Shown here: positions 16,853-25,657 of the stretch, piece by piece | How positions within the stretch are numbered: the stretch's first letter is position 1 | Layout of the letters: every line of letters begins with the position of its first letter | Assembly (NCBI RefSeq): GCF_004359515.1 | Contig: NZ_SCWD01000002.1 | Coordinates: 186,001-250,000 of the forward strand | Source of the DNA: Macrococcus carouselicus | GTDB taxonomy: Bacteria; Bacillota; Bacilli; Staphylococcales; Staphylococcaceae | Length of the DNA stretch: 64,000 nucleotides | Reading direction: 5' to 3' | Notes under the pieces: generated by a model | Seen by the model: the letters and a program-made list of their open reading frames with translations, nothing else | Databases searched by the model: none | Told to the model about the DNA's origin: nothing | Translations under genes and position numbers: made by a program

Positions 16853-16870
16853 TTGTGAAAAAGATAACAA
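16853..16870. promoter_or_regulatory. Rex operator 2 (one mismatch)
   Basis: TTGTGA at 16853-16858 and TAACAA at 16865-16870 differ from the Rex consensus by one base. It directly follows the -10 box, so binding would block transcription. Confidence 0.65.
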
Positions 16871-16909
16871 ACTGGTCTTATGAATATTTATTAAGTGCAA
16901 GAAATTCAT

Positions 16910-17200
16910 ATGTTTGTACATTCGTTCGATCCATTCAGTAATATCAGCTTATCCGCTCTTGTAGCAGCAGTGCCTATTCTGTTATTTTTACTCTGTCTGA
17001 CTCTTTTCAGAATGAAGAGTATCCATGCAGCGATACTGACACTGATTGTGACGCTCATCATTACACTGGGTATCTTCAGGCTGTCGCTGCAGGTGTGTTA
17101 CAAGGCATTATGCCTATCATTATGATAGCAGTCTGGTTATATCAAGTGACAGAGAAAAGTGGAAAGTGCCAGGTTATTCAGGACAGTATAGCACTGAAAT
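16910..17200 (+). pseudogene. decayed L-lactate permease (N-terminal remnant)
   Basis: From the ATG at 16910 the frame reads MFVHSFDPFSNISLSALVAA and then three hydrophobic segments up to about 17090, the N-terminus of the LctP lactate permease family. Homology then continues in another frame from about 17080 (VLQGIMPIIMIAVWLY, VTEKSGK, VIQDSIA), and stops near 17200. So a frameshift, a small internal deletion and loss of roughly 400 C-terminal residues have destroyed the gene. The promoter and Rex sites in front of it are intact and now serve ldh, 88 bases downstream. Confidence 0.85.
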
Positions 17201-17284
17201 ATAGCATCGCTGTTTGTATGTGTCTGGACCTGGATTCTAAGTATGGTATTTTAAAGTTGAGGACACTAATGAAAAGGAGCATAA

Positions 17285-18238
<954 letters not shown>

Positions 18239-18249
18239 TAGATGGTAAG

Positions 18250-18280
18250 AAGCGCTGATCGATAGACCGGCGCTTTTTTA
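18250..18280 (+). terminator. terminator of ldh
   Basis: AAGCGC (18250-18255) and GCGCTT (18270-18275) form a stem followed by T residues. Confidence 0.8.
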
Positions 18281-18371
18281 TCAATCAGTATCTAAGTGAT
18301 CCCGGTTGTTTATAGTCGTGTTTATAAGGTAAAGTAGTCATGGACTACTAAGTAGGAAAGTGAGTGTTAAT

Positions 18372-19205
18372 ATGAAGATTTCTCTGAAAACCGTACTGAT
18401 TGTGATACTCGGTTCTTTTATTTTTTCTCTGGCTGTCAATATGTTTATTATCCCTGCCAATTTAGGTGAAGGGGGTGTCACGGGACTGTCACTGATTTTC
18501 TTATATGCCTTTGGCTGGTCGCCCGCCATTTCCACGCTGCTGATGAACCTGATACTTCTGGCGGTGGGTTATAAGTTTCTATCGAAGCGTTCTATGATTC
18601 TGACAGTCGTTTCGATTATTTCATTGTCTGTGTTCCTGCATCTGACTGAAACATGGCAGCTCCATCTGGATCAGGTGCTGGTCGCGACGATTTTCGGCGG
18701 CTTTATGGTCGGAATCGGTATCGGTCTGATTGTTATGGTCGGCGGTACCACAGCAGGTACAACTATTCTGGCGCGTATTGCCCATAAATACCTGGATGTC
18801 AGTACTTCATACGCTTTACTCTTCTTCGACTTGATTGTTGTCGCCATTTCATTGACGGTCATGCCGATTGAAAAAGCGTTGCTCACCACACTCAGCCTTT
18901 ATATCGGTACGAAAGCGATGGATTTCATCATAGAAGGGACGAATCCTAAAAAGGCGATTACAATCATTTCACAGAATCCGGAACCGATTGCCAAGATGCT
19001 GGATGAAGAAATTGGGCGCGGGGTCACTTTACTGAGCGGTAAAGGGTATTATACGAAGCGCGAGACAGACGTGCTGTACTGCGTCATTAATAAACTTCAG
19101 CTGACTAAGACAAAACGTAATATCCATAAAATCGATCCCCATGCTTTTGTGGTCGTCCATGATGTAAGAGACGTGCTCGGCAATGGTTTTATTACAGAAC
19201 ACTAG
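18372..19205 (+). CDS. YitT-family membrane protein
   Basis: A 277-residue protein with five hydrophobic segments in the first 190 residues, the glycine-rich GGVTGLSLI and GGTTAGTTILARI motifs of the YitT family, and a soluble C-terminal DUF2179-type domain (about residues 195-277, GRGVTLLSGKGYYT). The transported molecule, if any, is unknown. I chose the ATG at 18372; a GTG four codons upstream sits too close to the ribosome binding site. Nine bases separate it from nagB, so they are probably cotranscribed. Confidence 0.85.
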   Translation: MKISLKTVLIVILGSFIFSLAVNMFIIPANLGEGGVTGLSLIFLYAFGWSPAISTLLMNLILLAVGYKFLSKRSMILTVVSIISLSVFLHLTETWQLHLDQVLVATIFGGFMVGIGIGLIVMVGGTTAGTTILARIAHKYLDVSTSYALLFFDLIVVAISLTVMPIEKALLTTLSLYIGTKAMDFIIEGTNPKKAITIISQNPEPIAKMLDEEIGRGVTLLSGKGYYTKRETDVLYCVINKLQLTKTKRNIHKIDPHAFVVVHDVRDVLGNGFITEH

Positions 19206-19214
19206 GAGGCAGAC

Positions 19215-19952
19215 ATGAAATTCATGAACTTAGGTCATCGGGATCATGCAAGTCGTTACGTCGCAACAGAAATGTTCAAGGAAATTCACTTTAATCAATG
19301 TACGTTACTGGGTCTTGCGACAGGTGGCACAATGGAAGAGATGTATAAGGAACTGGTATACCTTCTGAAAGTGAACCGTACAGATATCTCCTGCCTTGAG
19401 ACTTTTAATCTGGATGAATATTTCAACCTGGACTCAAATGATCCTAACAGTTATATGAGTTACATGAAAAAGCACTTCTTTGAGCCGGTCGGCATGAACG
19501 ATTCACAGTTTCATCTGCCGGATAATGATCTGACTGATGTTGAGGAAGACAATCTTCGCTATGATCAGGCCATCCGTGAAAAAGGTCCCCTGCACATTCA
19601 GCTGCTTGGCATCGGTGTCAACGGTCATATCGGATTCAATGAACCGGGTACACCATTCGACAGTAAAACGAGAGTGGTTGAACTGACAGAAGAGACGATA
19701 GAGGCCAATGCCCGCTTCTTTAAGGACAAAGAGGACGTGCCTGCGAAAGCGGTCTCGATGGGTATTGAGACCATTCTGTATTCTAATCGCATTATTATGC
19801 TGGCGCTCGGCGAAAAGAAAGCACCGATAATGGCGAAGCTCCATCAGATGACTGAACCTGACATCATGATTCCTGCCAGCAGTCTGTTCAGCCATTCTGA
19901 TGTTGAGATTGTAATGGATGATGAAGCAGCCAGTCTGATTGAATTGAAATAA
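19215..19952 (+). CDS. nagB: glucosamine-6-phosphate deaminase
   Basis: NagB converts glucosamine 6-phosphate to fructose 6-phosphate and ammonia, feeding amino sugars into glycolysis. The 245-residue protein has the family pattern: LATGGTM near the phosphate site, FNLDEYF with the catalytic aspartate-glutamate pair, and LGIGVNGHIGFNEPG. AGGAGG lies 7 bases before the ATG. nagA is not adjacent. Confidence 0.94.
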   Translation: MKFMNLGHRDHASRYVATEMFKEIHFNQCTLLGLATGGTMEEMYKELVYLLKVNRTDISCLETFNLDEYFNLDSNDPNSYMSYMKKHFFEPVGMNDSQFHLPDNDLTDVEEDNLRYDQAIREKGPLHIQLLGIGVNGHIGFNEPGTPFDSKTRVVELTEETIEANARFFKDKEDVPAKAVSMGIETILYSNRIIMLALGEKKAPIMAKLHQMTEPDIMIPASSLFSHSDVEIVMDDEAASLIELK

Positions 19953-19954
19953 AG

Positions 19955-20002
19955 AAGCCCGTTCATCTTTCGCTTTAGCCACGAAAGATGAACGGGCTTT
20001 TA
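19955..20002 (+). terminator. terminator of nagB
   Basis: An 18-bp perfect stem (AAGCCCGTTCATCTTTCG and complement) with a 9-base loop ending in TTTTATT. Confidence 0.93.
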
Positions 20003-20290
20003 TTACGACAGCATATGAGACATCAGTTCTTCATTTTTCTCCTTGAAGACTTCATTATGCCTGGAGACTCCTGTGCAGCTGGGTCCATATAAGTCTTAGC
20101 GAGGTTCGCGTGTACGGCAATGATGGATGATAACAGATTCTATCCTCTACCTGCAGGGAATGGATGATTTTCCCGACATCTCTGCCACCCTCTGATATTC
20201 GATAATGCGGACTGTCGTGCCGCGAAGGCCTGCATAGAAAGCAGCGTATAGACCAGCACCGATAATAGTTATATCTATTAAATGGTTCAA
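20003..20290 (-). pseudogene. decayed ferredoxin-NADP reductase (YumC type)
   Basis: On the minus strand the 5' part reads IDITIIGAG then LYAAFYAGLRGTTVRIIE, the FAD-binding start of YumC-type ferredoxin-NADP reductases, but lacks the second glycine-proline of the loop. The 3' part reads ANLAKTYMDPAAQ and, one frame over, HNEVFKEKNEELMSHMLS before the TAA at 20005-20003, which is the C-terminus of the same family. About 240 central residues are missing and at least one frameshift separates the ends. The gene cannot work; an intact copy is expected elsewhere since the enzyme is essential in Bacillus subtilis. Confidence 0.8.
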
Positions 20291-20352
20291 TATAAGAACG
20301 CCTTACCTTGTTAAGTTGCGTTGTCCTATATTATCCTATAAAATAAGTGCAT

Positions 20353-20367
20353 TGATAATGATTATCA
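20353..20367. promoter_or_regulatory. Fur box upstream of fhuC
   Basis: TGATAATGATTATCA is a 7-1-7 inverted repeat matching the core of the Fur consensus, 26 bases before the fhuC ATG. It predicts repression by iron. Confidence 0.88.
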
Positions 20368-20392
20368 CTTAAATAAGTGAAGGCGGTTTAAA

Positions 20393-21196
20393 ATGGAAAG
20401 ATTATCTGGAGAAAGAATCACAATCAGCTACGGTGAACGAGATATCGTCAAAGAACTGACAGTCGCAATCCCTGACGGAAAGATTACATCAATTATTGGA
20501 CCGAATGGCTGCGGTAAGTCAACATTACTGAAGGCATTGGCACGTATTATTCCAGTTAAAGACGGTCAGGTCGTCTTGGACGGCCGGAATATCCACCAGC
20601 AGTCCACTAAAGAAGTCGCACGTAAAATAGCGATACTGCCCCAGTCACCTGAAGTGGCGGATGGTCTGACGGCAGGGGAACTGGTCAGTTATGGCCGCTT
20701 TCCCTATCAGAGCGGATTTGGACGGCTATCAAAGGAAGATAAAGAGATGATCGACTGGGCGCTTTATGCGACCGGCACATATGAATTCAAACATAGGGCT
20801 GTCAATGACCTGAGTGGCGGCCAGCGTCAGCGTGTCTGGATTGCAATGGCGCTTGCGCAGAAGACGGATATCATCTTCCTGGATGAACCGACCACTTATC
20901 TTGATATCTCTCATCAGCTGGAGATTCTGGACCTCGTGCAGACATTGAACCGTGAACAGGGCACAACGATTGTTATGGTGCTGCATGACATCAACCAGAC
21001 CATCCGGTTCTCTGATCACCTGATCACCATGAAAAAAGGGGATATCATCAAGCAGGGGACGCCACTAGAAGTTCTGACCCACGAAGTACTGGAAGAAGTC
21101 TTCAATATAGATGCGGAACTGAGCACTGATCCACGCACAGGCAAACCTCTGCTCGTTACCTATGACTTACTCTGTAAACATTACACAAGGATTTAA
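20393..21196 (+). CDS. fhuC: FhuC, ATPase of iron(III)-siderophore ABC import
   Basis: The 267-residue ATPase powers uptake of ferric siderophores. Walker A GPNGCGKST is at 36-44, the Q-loop LPQSPEVADGLT near 83-94, the signature LSGGQRQ at 141-147 and Walker B FLDEP at 163-167. The sequence closely follows the staphylococcal FhuC I recall. It is controlled by a Fur box. Its former permease partner directly downstream is broken, yet FhuC has no visible damage. In Staphylococcus aureus FhuC also energises other siderophore permeases, which could explain its retention. Confidence 0.92.
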   Translation: MERLSGERITISYGERDIVKELTVAIPDGKITSIIGPNGCGKSTLLKALARIIPVKDGQVVLDGRNIHQQSTKEVARKIAILPQSPEVADGLTAGELVSYGRFPYQSGFGRLSKEDKEMIDWALYATGTYEFKHRAVNDLSGGQRQRVWIAMALAQKTDIIFLDEPTTYLDISHQLEILDLVQTLNREQGTTIVMVLHDINQTIRFSDHLITMKKGDIIKQGTPLEVLTHEVLEEVFNIDAELSTDPRTGKPLLVTYDLLCKHYTRI

Positions 21197-21198
21197 TA

Positions 21199-21430
21199 AT
21201 GAGTTCAAGACATTTCACGCCAAGTTTCTCTTTGGCGATAGTCATGATTCTGACGTTGCTGCTGTGGAAGTATGAACTATTAAGTGCAGCAAGGTGCCTT
21301 AAGCCCTTGTTACTATCAGAACACTGAAGTTCATAATATCATCCGTGATATCCGCGTACCTCGTAAGCTTATTGTCGGTATGATTGACAGTCTGAGCGGC
21401 GCCCCTTATTTCCTTTATTTGATGAACTGA
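21199..21430 (+). pseudogene. decayed FecCD-family siderophore permease (fhuB-like)
   Basis: Directly after fhuC, an ATG at 21199 opens a frame with a single membrane helix (FSLAIVMILTLLLW) that ends at 21329. Further on, DIRVPRKLIVGM (about 21351-21384) matches the conserved DIRLPR motif of FecCD permeases, and GAPYFLYLMN just before the stop at 21430 matches their C-terminal GAPFFLYLL. About 330 residues of a normal permease have shrunk to scattered pieces totalling 230 bases. This is a remnant of fhuB or a paralogue. Confidence 0.8.
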
Positions 21431-21513
21431 AGGAGTTAGAGCTGATACAACGATGGATTTACTGTTATAGTTATAGGGTACTTAACCGTAAATAGATAAT
21501 TGGAGTGATGAAA

Positions 21514-22554
21514 ATGATCAATCATCCCTTGGTGAAAGCATATAGAAAGTTTGTAGCAAACCGTACGCCGCATGCTGTCGGTTTTATCGGTCAGCCGGAC
21601 GCAGGTAAGAGCAGTCTGATTAATAAACTGCTTCCGAATGCAGAAGCATATGCCGGCGTTCACACCGATGCAACGCTGACCGCACAGTCCTATGACTATC
21701 CGGTATTCGGGGAATTAGTGGATTTTCCAGGCGTAGGCACAGAAGAGGTCACACTTTCTCAATATAAAAAAATGATCAAGACTAGTGATATTACCACTTT
21801 TTACTATGTATTCGGCAGCAAAATCCGCGAAACAGATATGGAGCTGATTAAATACCTCAGTAAAGAGGAGAAGGAAGTTCATTTCATCTATAATAAAGTG
21901 GATGCATTGATTGATGTCAATCATGTAGAGTCACTGGAATCGTTGAAACATACGAAGAATACGGAGCTGAAAGTCATGCTGCGCCCTTATATCAAGACGC
22001 AGAAAGATTATCTGTTTGTCAGTGCGCTGAGTGGTGAAGGTATCGAAGCGATGCAGGCGCGGGTAAAGACATTATTCGAGAAACAGCATGAGGAGTATGT
22101 GGAGAATTATCAGAAAGAGGAAATGAAAGAGAGTTATCTGAATTATAAGGTCAACAGTGTCTTCCCTAAACTCTTTACCCCTGCCTTGAAAGAGGTGATC
22201 TCAAGGCAGAGTTATTCTGTCCTAGAACGCACCATACGCAGCCACTTCAAAGTAGAAGCGGATGACGTCTATGATAAATTTAATATGTGGCCATCGATCA
22301 AGAAGCATATTAAAGAGCAGAACAACCAGGAAACTACCTTTACACAGATGATGGATTTTGCCAAGATGATACAGGTAATCCGCAGTGCGTTCAAACTTAA
22401 ATCACTGAATCCTGTACAATCCATTCTAGGCTCACTGCTCGAGATAGGACTGTCGCAGGCCTTTCCGGCAGTTCAAGGGATCATCAATTATACCAATGAT
22501 ATAAAGGAAGTAGCGCGTCATATCCTCGACCGCTCCACCCCTTCCTATCGATAA
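21514..22554 (+). CDS. uncharacterised GTPase, Era/IRG-like G domain with helical C-terminus
   Basis: A 346-residue protein with a G domain in the first 190 residues: G1 GQPDAGKSS near 30-38, switch I threonines in HTDATLT, G3 DFPGVG near 73-78, G4 NKVD near 130-133 and G5 SALSGEG near 172-178. The rest is mainly helical, with an amphipathic-hydrophobic stretch near 300-330 (ILGSLLEIGLSQAFPAVQG). This layout resembles dynamin-like or immunity-related GTPases that act at membranes. The function is unknown. The start is ATG at 21514, with GGAG 8 bases upstream; 21508 is possible. It stands alone between the iron-uptake remnant and msmX. Confidence 0.75.
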   Translation: MINHPLVKAYRKFVANRTPHAVGFIGQPDAGKSSLINKLLPNAEAYAGVHTDATLTAQSYDYPVFGELVDFPGVGTEEVTLSQYKKMIKTSDITTFYYVFGSKIRETDMELIKYLSKEEKEVHFIYNKVDALIDVNHVESLESLKHTKNTELKVMLRPYIKTQKDYLFVSALSGEGIEAMQARVKTLFEKQHEEYVENYQKEEMKESYLNYKVNSVFPKLFTPALKEVISRQSYSVLERTIRSHFKVEADDVYDKFNMWPSIKKHIKEQNNQETTFTQMMDFAKMIQVIRSAFKLKSLNPVQSILGSLLEIGLSQAFPAVQGIINYTNDIKEVARHILDRSTPSYR

Positions 22555-22595
22555 GAACTCGCTAACATATGTGGTGGGTGTAAGGGGGAAATTAA

Positions 22596-23732
22596 ATGGC
22601 AGAACTTATACTGGATCACATCAAAAAAACTTATGACGGCGGCAACACAGTTGTTAAAGACTTCAACTTACACATCCATGATAAAGAGTTTATTGTCTTT
22701 GTTGGACCATCAGGTTGTGGTAAATCTACAACGCTACGTATGATTGCGGGACTTGAAGACATTACAGATGGCGAATTTATGATTGACGGTGTGCGCATGA
22801 ATGACGTACCTCCTAAAAATCGTGACATCGCCATGGTCTTCCAGAACTATGCATTATATCCTCATATGACTGTCTATGATAATATGGCGTTTGGCCTTAA
22901 ACTCCGTAAAACACCTAAAGATGAAATTAAAAGACGTGTTCATGAAGCAGCTGAAATACTCGGGTTGACTGAATATCTGAACCGCAAGCCGAAAGCATTA
23001 TCAGGTGGGCAGCGTCAACGAGTGGCATTAGGACGTGCCATCGTACGTGAAGCAAAAGTATTCCTTATGGATGAGCCGCTTTCTAATTTAGATGCAAAGC
23101 TTCGTGTACAGATGCGTGCTGAAATATCAAAGCTCCATAACAGACTTCAGACGACGACTATCTATGTCACTCATGACCAGACAGAAGCCTTAACCATGGC
23201 TACAAGAATTGTAGTCCTTAATCAAGGTGATATTATGCAGGTAGGGTCACCAAAAGAAGTCTATGATTTCCCGGAAAATATCTTCGTAGCCGAATTCATT
23301 GGTTCACCACCGATGAATATCTTCGATGCCAGAATATCAGATAATCAGCTTCACATCGGACAGTATACGTTCGATATCCCTGCCGCTACACTCCGTAGCT
23401 TGGAAGCGAAAGGTTATAAGGACAAAGAAGTGAAGTTTGGTATCCGGCCTGAGGATATTAACGACGAACCCGTTTTCATCCAGTCATCTGAAGGCAGCTC
23501 ATTTGAGACGAAAGTCACAGTAAGTGAATTGCATGGTGCGGAGATAATGGTATACGGAACCTTTGAGAATCAGGAGTTTATTTCTAAGCTGGATGCGCGT
23601 AATAATTATCAGCCGGGCGACGTAGTGCGTCTCGCAATGGATATGAACAAGGCACATTTCTTTGATAAGGAAACGGGGAATCGCATTCGTACTGCAGCTG
23701 AAGACCGCCGGATTGAAGCAAAGAATATTTAA
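22596..23732 (+). CDS. msmX: MsmX/UgpC-type ATPase of carbohydrate ABC importers
   Basis: A 378-residue ATPase with Walker A GPSGCGKST at 37-45, signature LSGGQ at 135-139, Walker B VFLMDEP near 155-161, and a C-terminal TOBE regulatory domain (FGIRPEDI near 285). No permease or sugar-binding gene is adjacent. In Bacillus subtilis MsmX serves several sugar importers encoded elsewhere, and the same is likely here. A glucosidase gene follows. It is separated from it by a hairpin that may only partly stop transcription. Confidence 0.88.
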   Translation: MAELILDHIKKTYDGGNTVVKDFNLHIHDKEFIVFVGPSGCGKSTTLRMIAGLEDITDGEFMIDGVRMNDVPPKNRDIAMVFQNYALYPHMTVYDNMAFGLKLRKTPKDEIKRRVHEAAEILGLTEYLNRKPKALSGGQRQRVALGRAIVREAKVFLMDEPLSNLDAKLRVQMRAEISKLHNRLQTTTIYVTHDQTEALTMATRIVVLNQGDIMQVGSPKEVYDFPENIFVAEFIGSPPMNIFDARISDNQLHIGQYTFDIPAATLRSLEAKGYKDKEVKFGIRPEDINDEPVFIQSSEGSSFETKVTVSELHGAEIMVYGTFENQEFISKLDARNNYQPGDVVRLAMDMNKAHFFDKETGNRIRTAAEDRRIEAKNI

Positions 23733-23775
23733 ATAGAAATATAAATCTCAACTTTTTTAATTGAACTGACATTAG

Positions 23776-23810
23776 AAAGCTGTTAGCATGCAGGTGTTGA
23801 CAGCTTTTTA
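23776..23810 (+). terminator. terminator of msmX
   Basis: AAAGCTGT and ACAGCTTT form an 8-bp stem with a 16-base loop and trailing T residues; the long loop suggests modest strength. Confidence 0.65.
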
Positions 23811-23827
23811 TTTGGGAGGACCATGAA

Positions 23828-25498
23828 ATGGAACGTATTTGGTGGAAGGAAGCGGTGTGTTATCAAGTCTATCCGCGGAGCTTTAAAGATTCAAATGGAG
23901 ATGGGATTGGTGACATCAACGGCATTACAGAAAAACTTGATTATCTGCAGGATTTAGGAATAGATGTTATCTGGGTGAGTCCGATATACAAATCTCCTAA
24001 TGACGATAATGGCTATGACATCAGTGATTATCAGGCTATTATGCATGATTTCGGTACGATGGAGGACTTTGACCGTCTGCTGTTCGAAGTGCATGCGCGT
24101 GGAATGAAACTGATTATGGATTTAGTCATCAATCATACCAGTGATGAACATCCATGGTTTGTTGAATCACGTGTAGCGAAAGATAACCCGAAACGTGACT
24201 GGTACATCTGGCAGGATGGGAAAGACGGTAAGGAGCCGAATAACTGGGCGAGTATTTTTGAAGGCTCTGCATGGGAGTATGATGCGACAACAGACCAGTA
24301 CTTCATGCATGTCTTCAGTCGTAAACAGCCGGATTTGAACTGGGAGAATGCTGAGATGCGTGAAACGATCTATAACATGGTCAACTGGTGGCTCGATAAA
24401 GGCATCGATGGTTTCCGTGTAGATGCTATCAGTCACATCAAGAAGTCATTTGAGATGGGCGACCTGCCAAACCCTGATAACCTGAACTTTGTTGAGTCAT
24501 TCGATGCCCATATGAATCAGCCGGGTATTCATAAATATCTGGAAGAGCTGAAAGAGAAGACATTTTCTAAATATGACATTATGACAGTCGGAGAAGCAAA
24601 TGGCGTGACGACTGACGATGCAGACGTCTGGGTCGGTGAAGAGAATGGCAAGTTCAATATGGTCTTCCAGTTTGAACATCTCAATCTCTGGGACCATAAT
24701 ATCGGAACCAGTTTCGATATACTCGGTTATAAACAGGTGCTTGCGCAATGGCAGAAGGGCCTTGAGAATAAAGGCTGGAATGCACTTTTTATTGAAAATC
24801 ACGACCGCCCGCGTGTACCATCAACATGGGCTGACGATAAAGTTCACTGGTTTGAAAGTTCAACGAGTCATGCCACTGTCTATATGCTGCTACAAGGTAC
24901 ACCGTTCATCTATCAAGGTCAGGAAATCGGTATGACGAATTATCCGTTCCAGGATATAGTGGAATTCGATGATGTTCATGCCAAGAATATCTACAATAAT
25001 GAACTGATCAATGGAGCGACAAAAGAAGAGGTTATCGAAATGCTGCAGCGCATCAGCCGTGATAATTCACGGACCCCGATGCAGTGGGATGCGACAGAGA
25101 ACGCCGGCTTTACGACGGGCCGCCCATGGATGAAAGTCAATCCGAATTATCCTTACTTAAATGTTGCACATCAGATGGAACGGGAAGATTCCATTCTGAA
25201 TTATTATAAGAAACTGATTGCCTTCAAAAAAGAGAATCTTATCATGACTTACGGTATATTTGATCTTGTTTATCCTGAAGATCCGTCAGTATTTGCTTAT
25301 ACGAGAACGTTGGAGGATGAAAAAGTACTTGTGATCGGTAATCTGACTAATCATCAAGTAGAGCTTGATGATTCTGATGACTTACAGTTTGATCCTTCTC
25401 AACTGGTGCTGGCAAACTATGATTATGCATATGATACAGAAGTGACAGACAGCATCCAGCTGCAGCCATACGAAGCAAGGGTATATCGTCTCGCTTAA
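23828..25498 (+). CDS. malL: GH13 alpha-glucosidase (oligo-1,6-glucosidase type)
   Basis: A 556-residue intracellular glycoside hydrolase without signal peptide. Catalytic residues of family GH13 are Asp199 (nucleophile, GFRVDAI), Glu256 (acid/base, TVGEANGV) and Asp326 (ENHDRPRV); DLVINHTSDEHPWF near 98-111 is the region I block. The LVINHTSDEH and GEANG patterns favour alpha-1,6/alpha-1,4 oligosaccharides such as isomaltose. GGGAGG precedes the ATG. Its sugar probably enters through an importer energised by the neighbouring MsmX. Confidence 0.88.
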   Translation: MERIWWKEAVCYQVYPRSFKDSNGDGIGDINGITEKLDYLQDLGIDVIWVSPIYKSPNDDNGYDISDYQAIMHDFGTMEDFDRLLFEVHARGMKLIMDLVINHTSDEHPWFVESRVAKDNPKRDWYIWQDGKDGKEPNNWASIFEGSAWEYDATTDQYFMHVFSRKQPDLNWENAEMRETIYNMVNWWLDKGIDGFRVDAISHIKKSFEMGDLPNPDNLNFVESFDAHMNQPGIHKYLEELKEKTFSKYDIMTVGEANGVTTDDADVWVGEENGKFNMVFQFEHLNLWDHNIGTSFDILGYKQVLAQWQKGLENKGWNALFIENHDRPRVPSTWADDKVHWFESSTSHATVYMLLQGTPFIYQGQEIGMTNYPFQDIVEFDDVHAKNIYNNELINGATKEEVIEMLQRISRDNSRTPMQWDATENAGFTTGRPWMKVNPNYPYLNVAHQMEREDSILNYYKKLIAFKKENLIMTYGIFDLVYPEDPSVFAYTRTLEDEKVLVIGNLTNHQVELDDSDDLQFDPSQLVLANYDYAYDTEVTDSIQLQPYEARVYRLA

Positions 25499-25513
25499 AG
25501 TGAATCAATAACA

Positions 25514-25549
25514 AACAGTCCTGCAGAAAAATGGCCGGACTGTTTTTGT
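25514..25549 (+). terminator. terminator of the glucosidase gene
   Basis: AACAGTCC (25514-25521) and GGACTGTT (25537-25544) form the stem, followed by TTTTG. Confidence 0.82.
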
Positions 25550-25657
25550 TAAGCAATTTTTTACATTCTTAATCGTATGTTTACAGCATTTAAATACTAT
25601 CTCCATATTGGACTGTTAAAATGATGAAGCATTCATTCACAATAAGAGGAGAAAAAA

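Noticed and set aside
21505-21510. GTG start for the GTPase gene.
   Set aside because: It overlaps the Shine-Dalgarno GGAG; the ATG at 21514 is better spaced.
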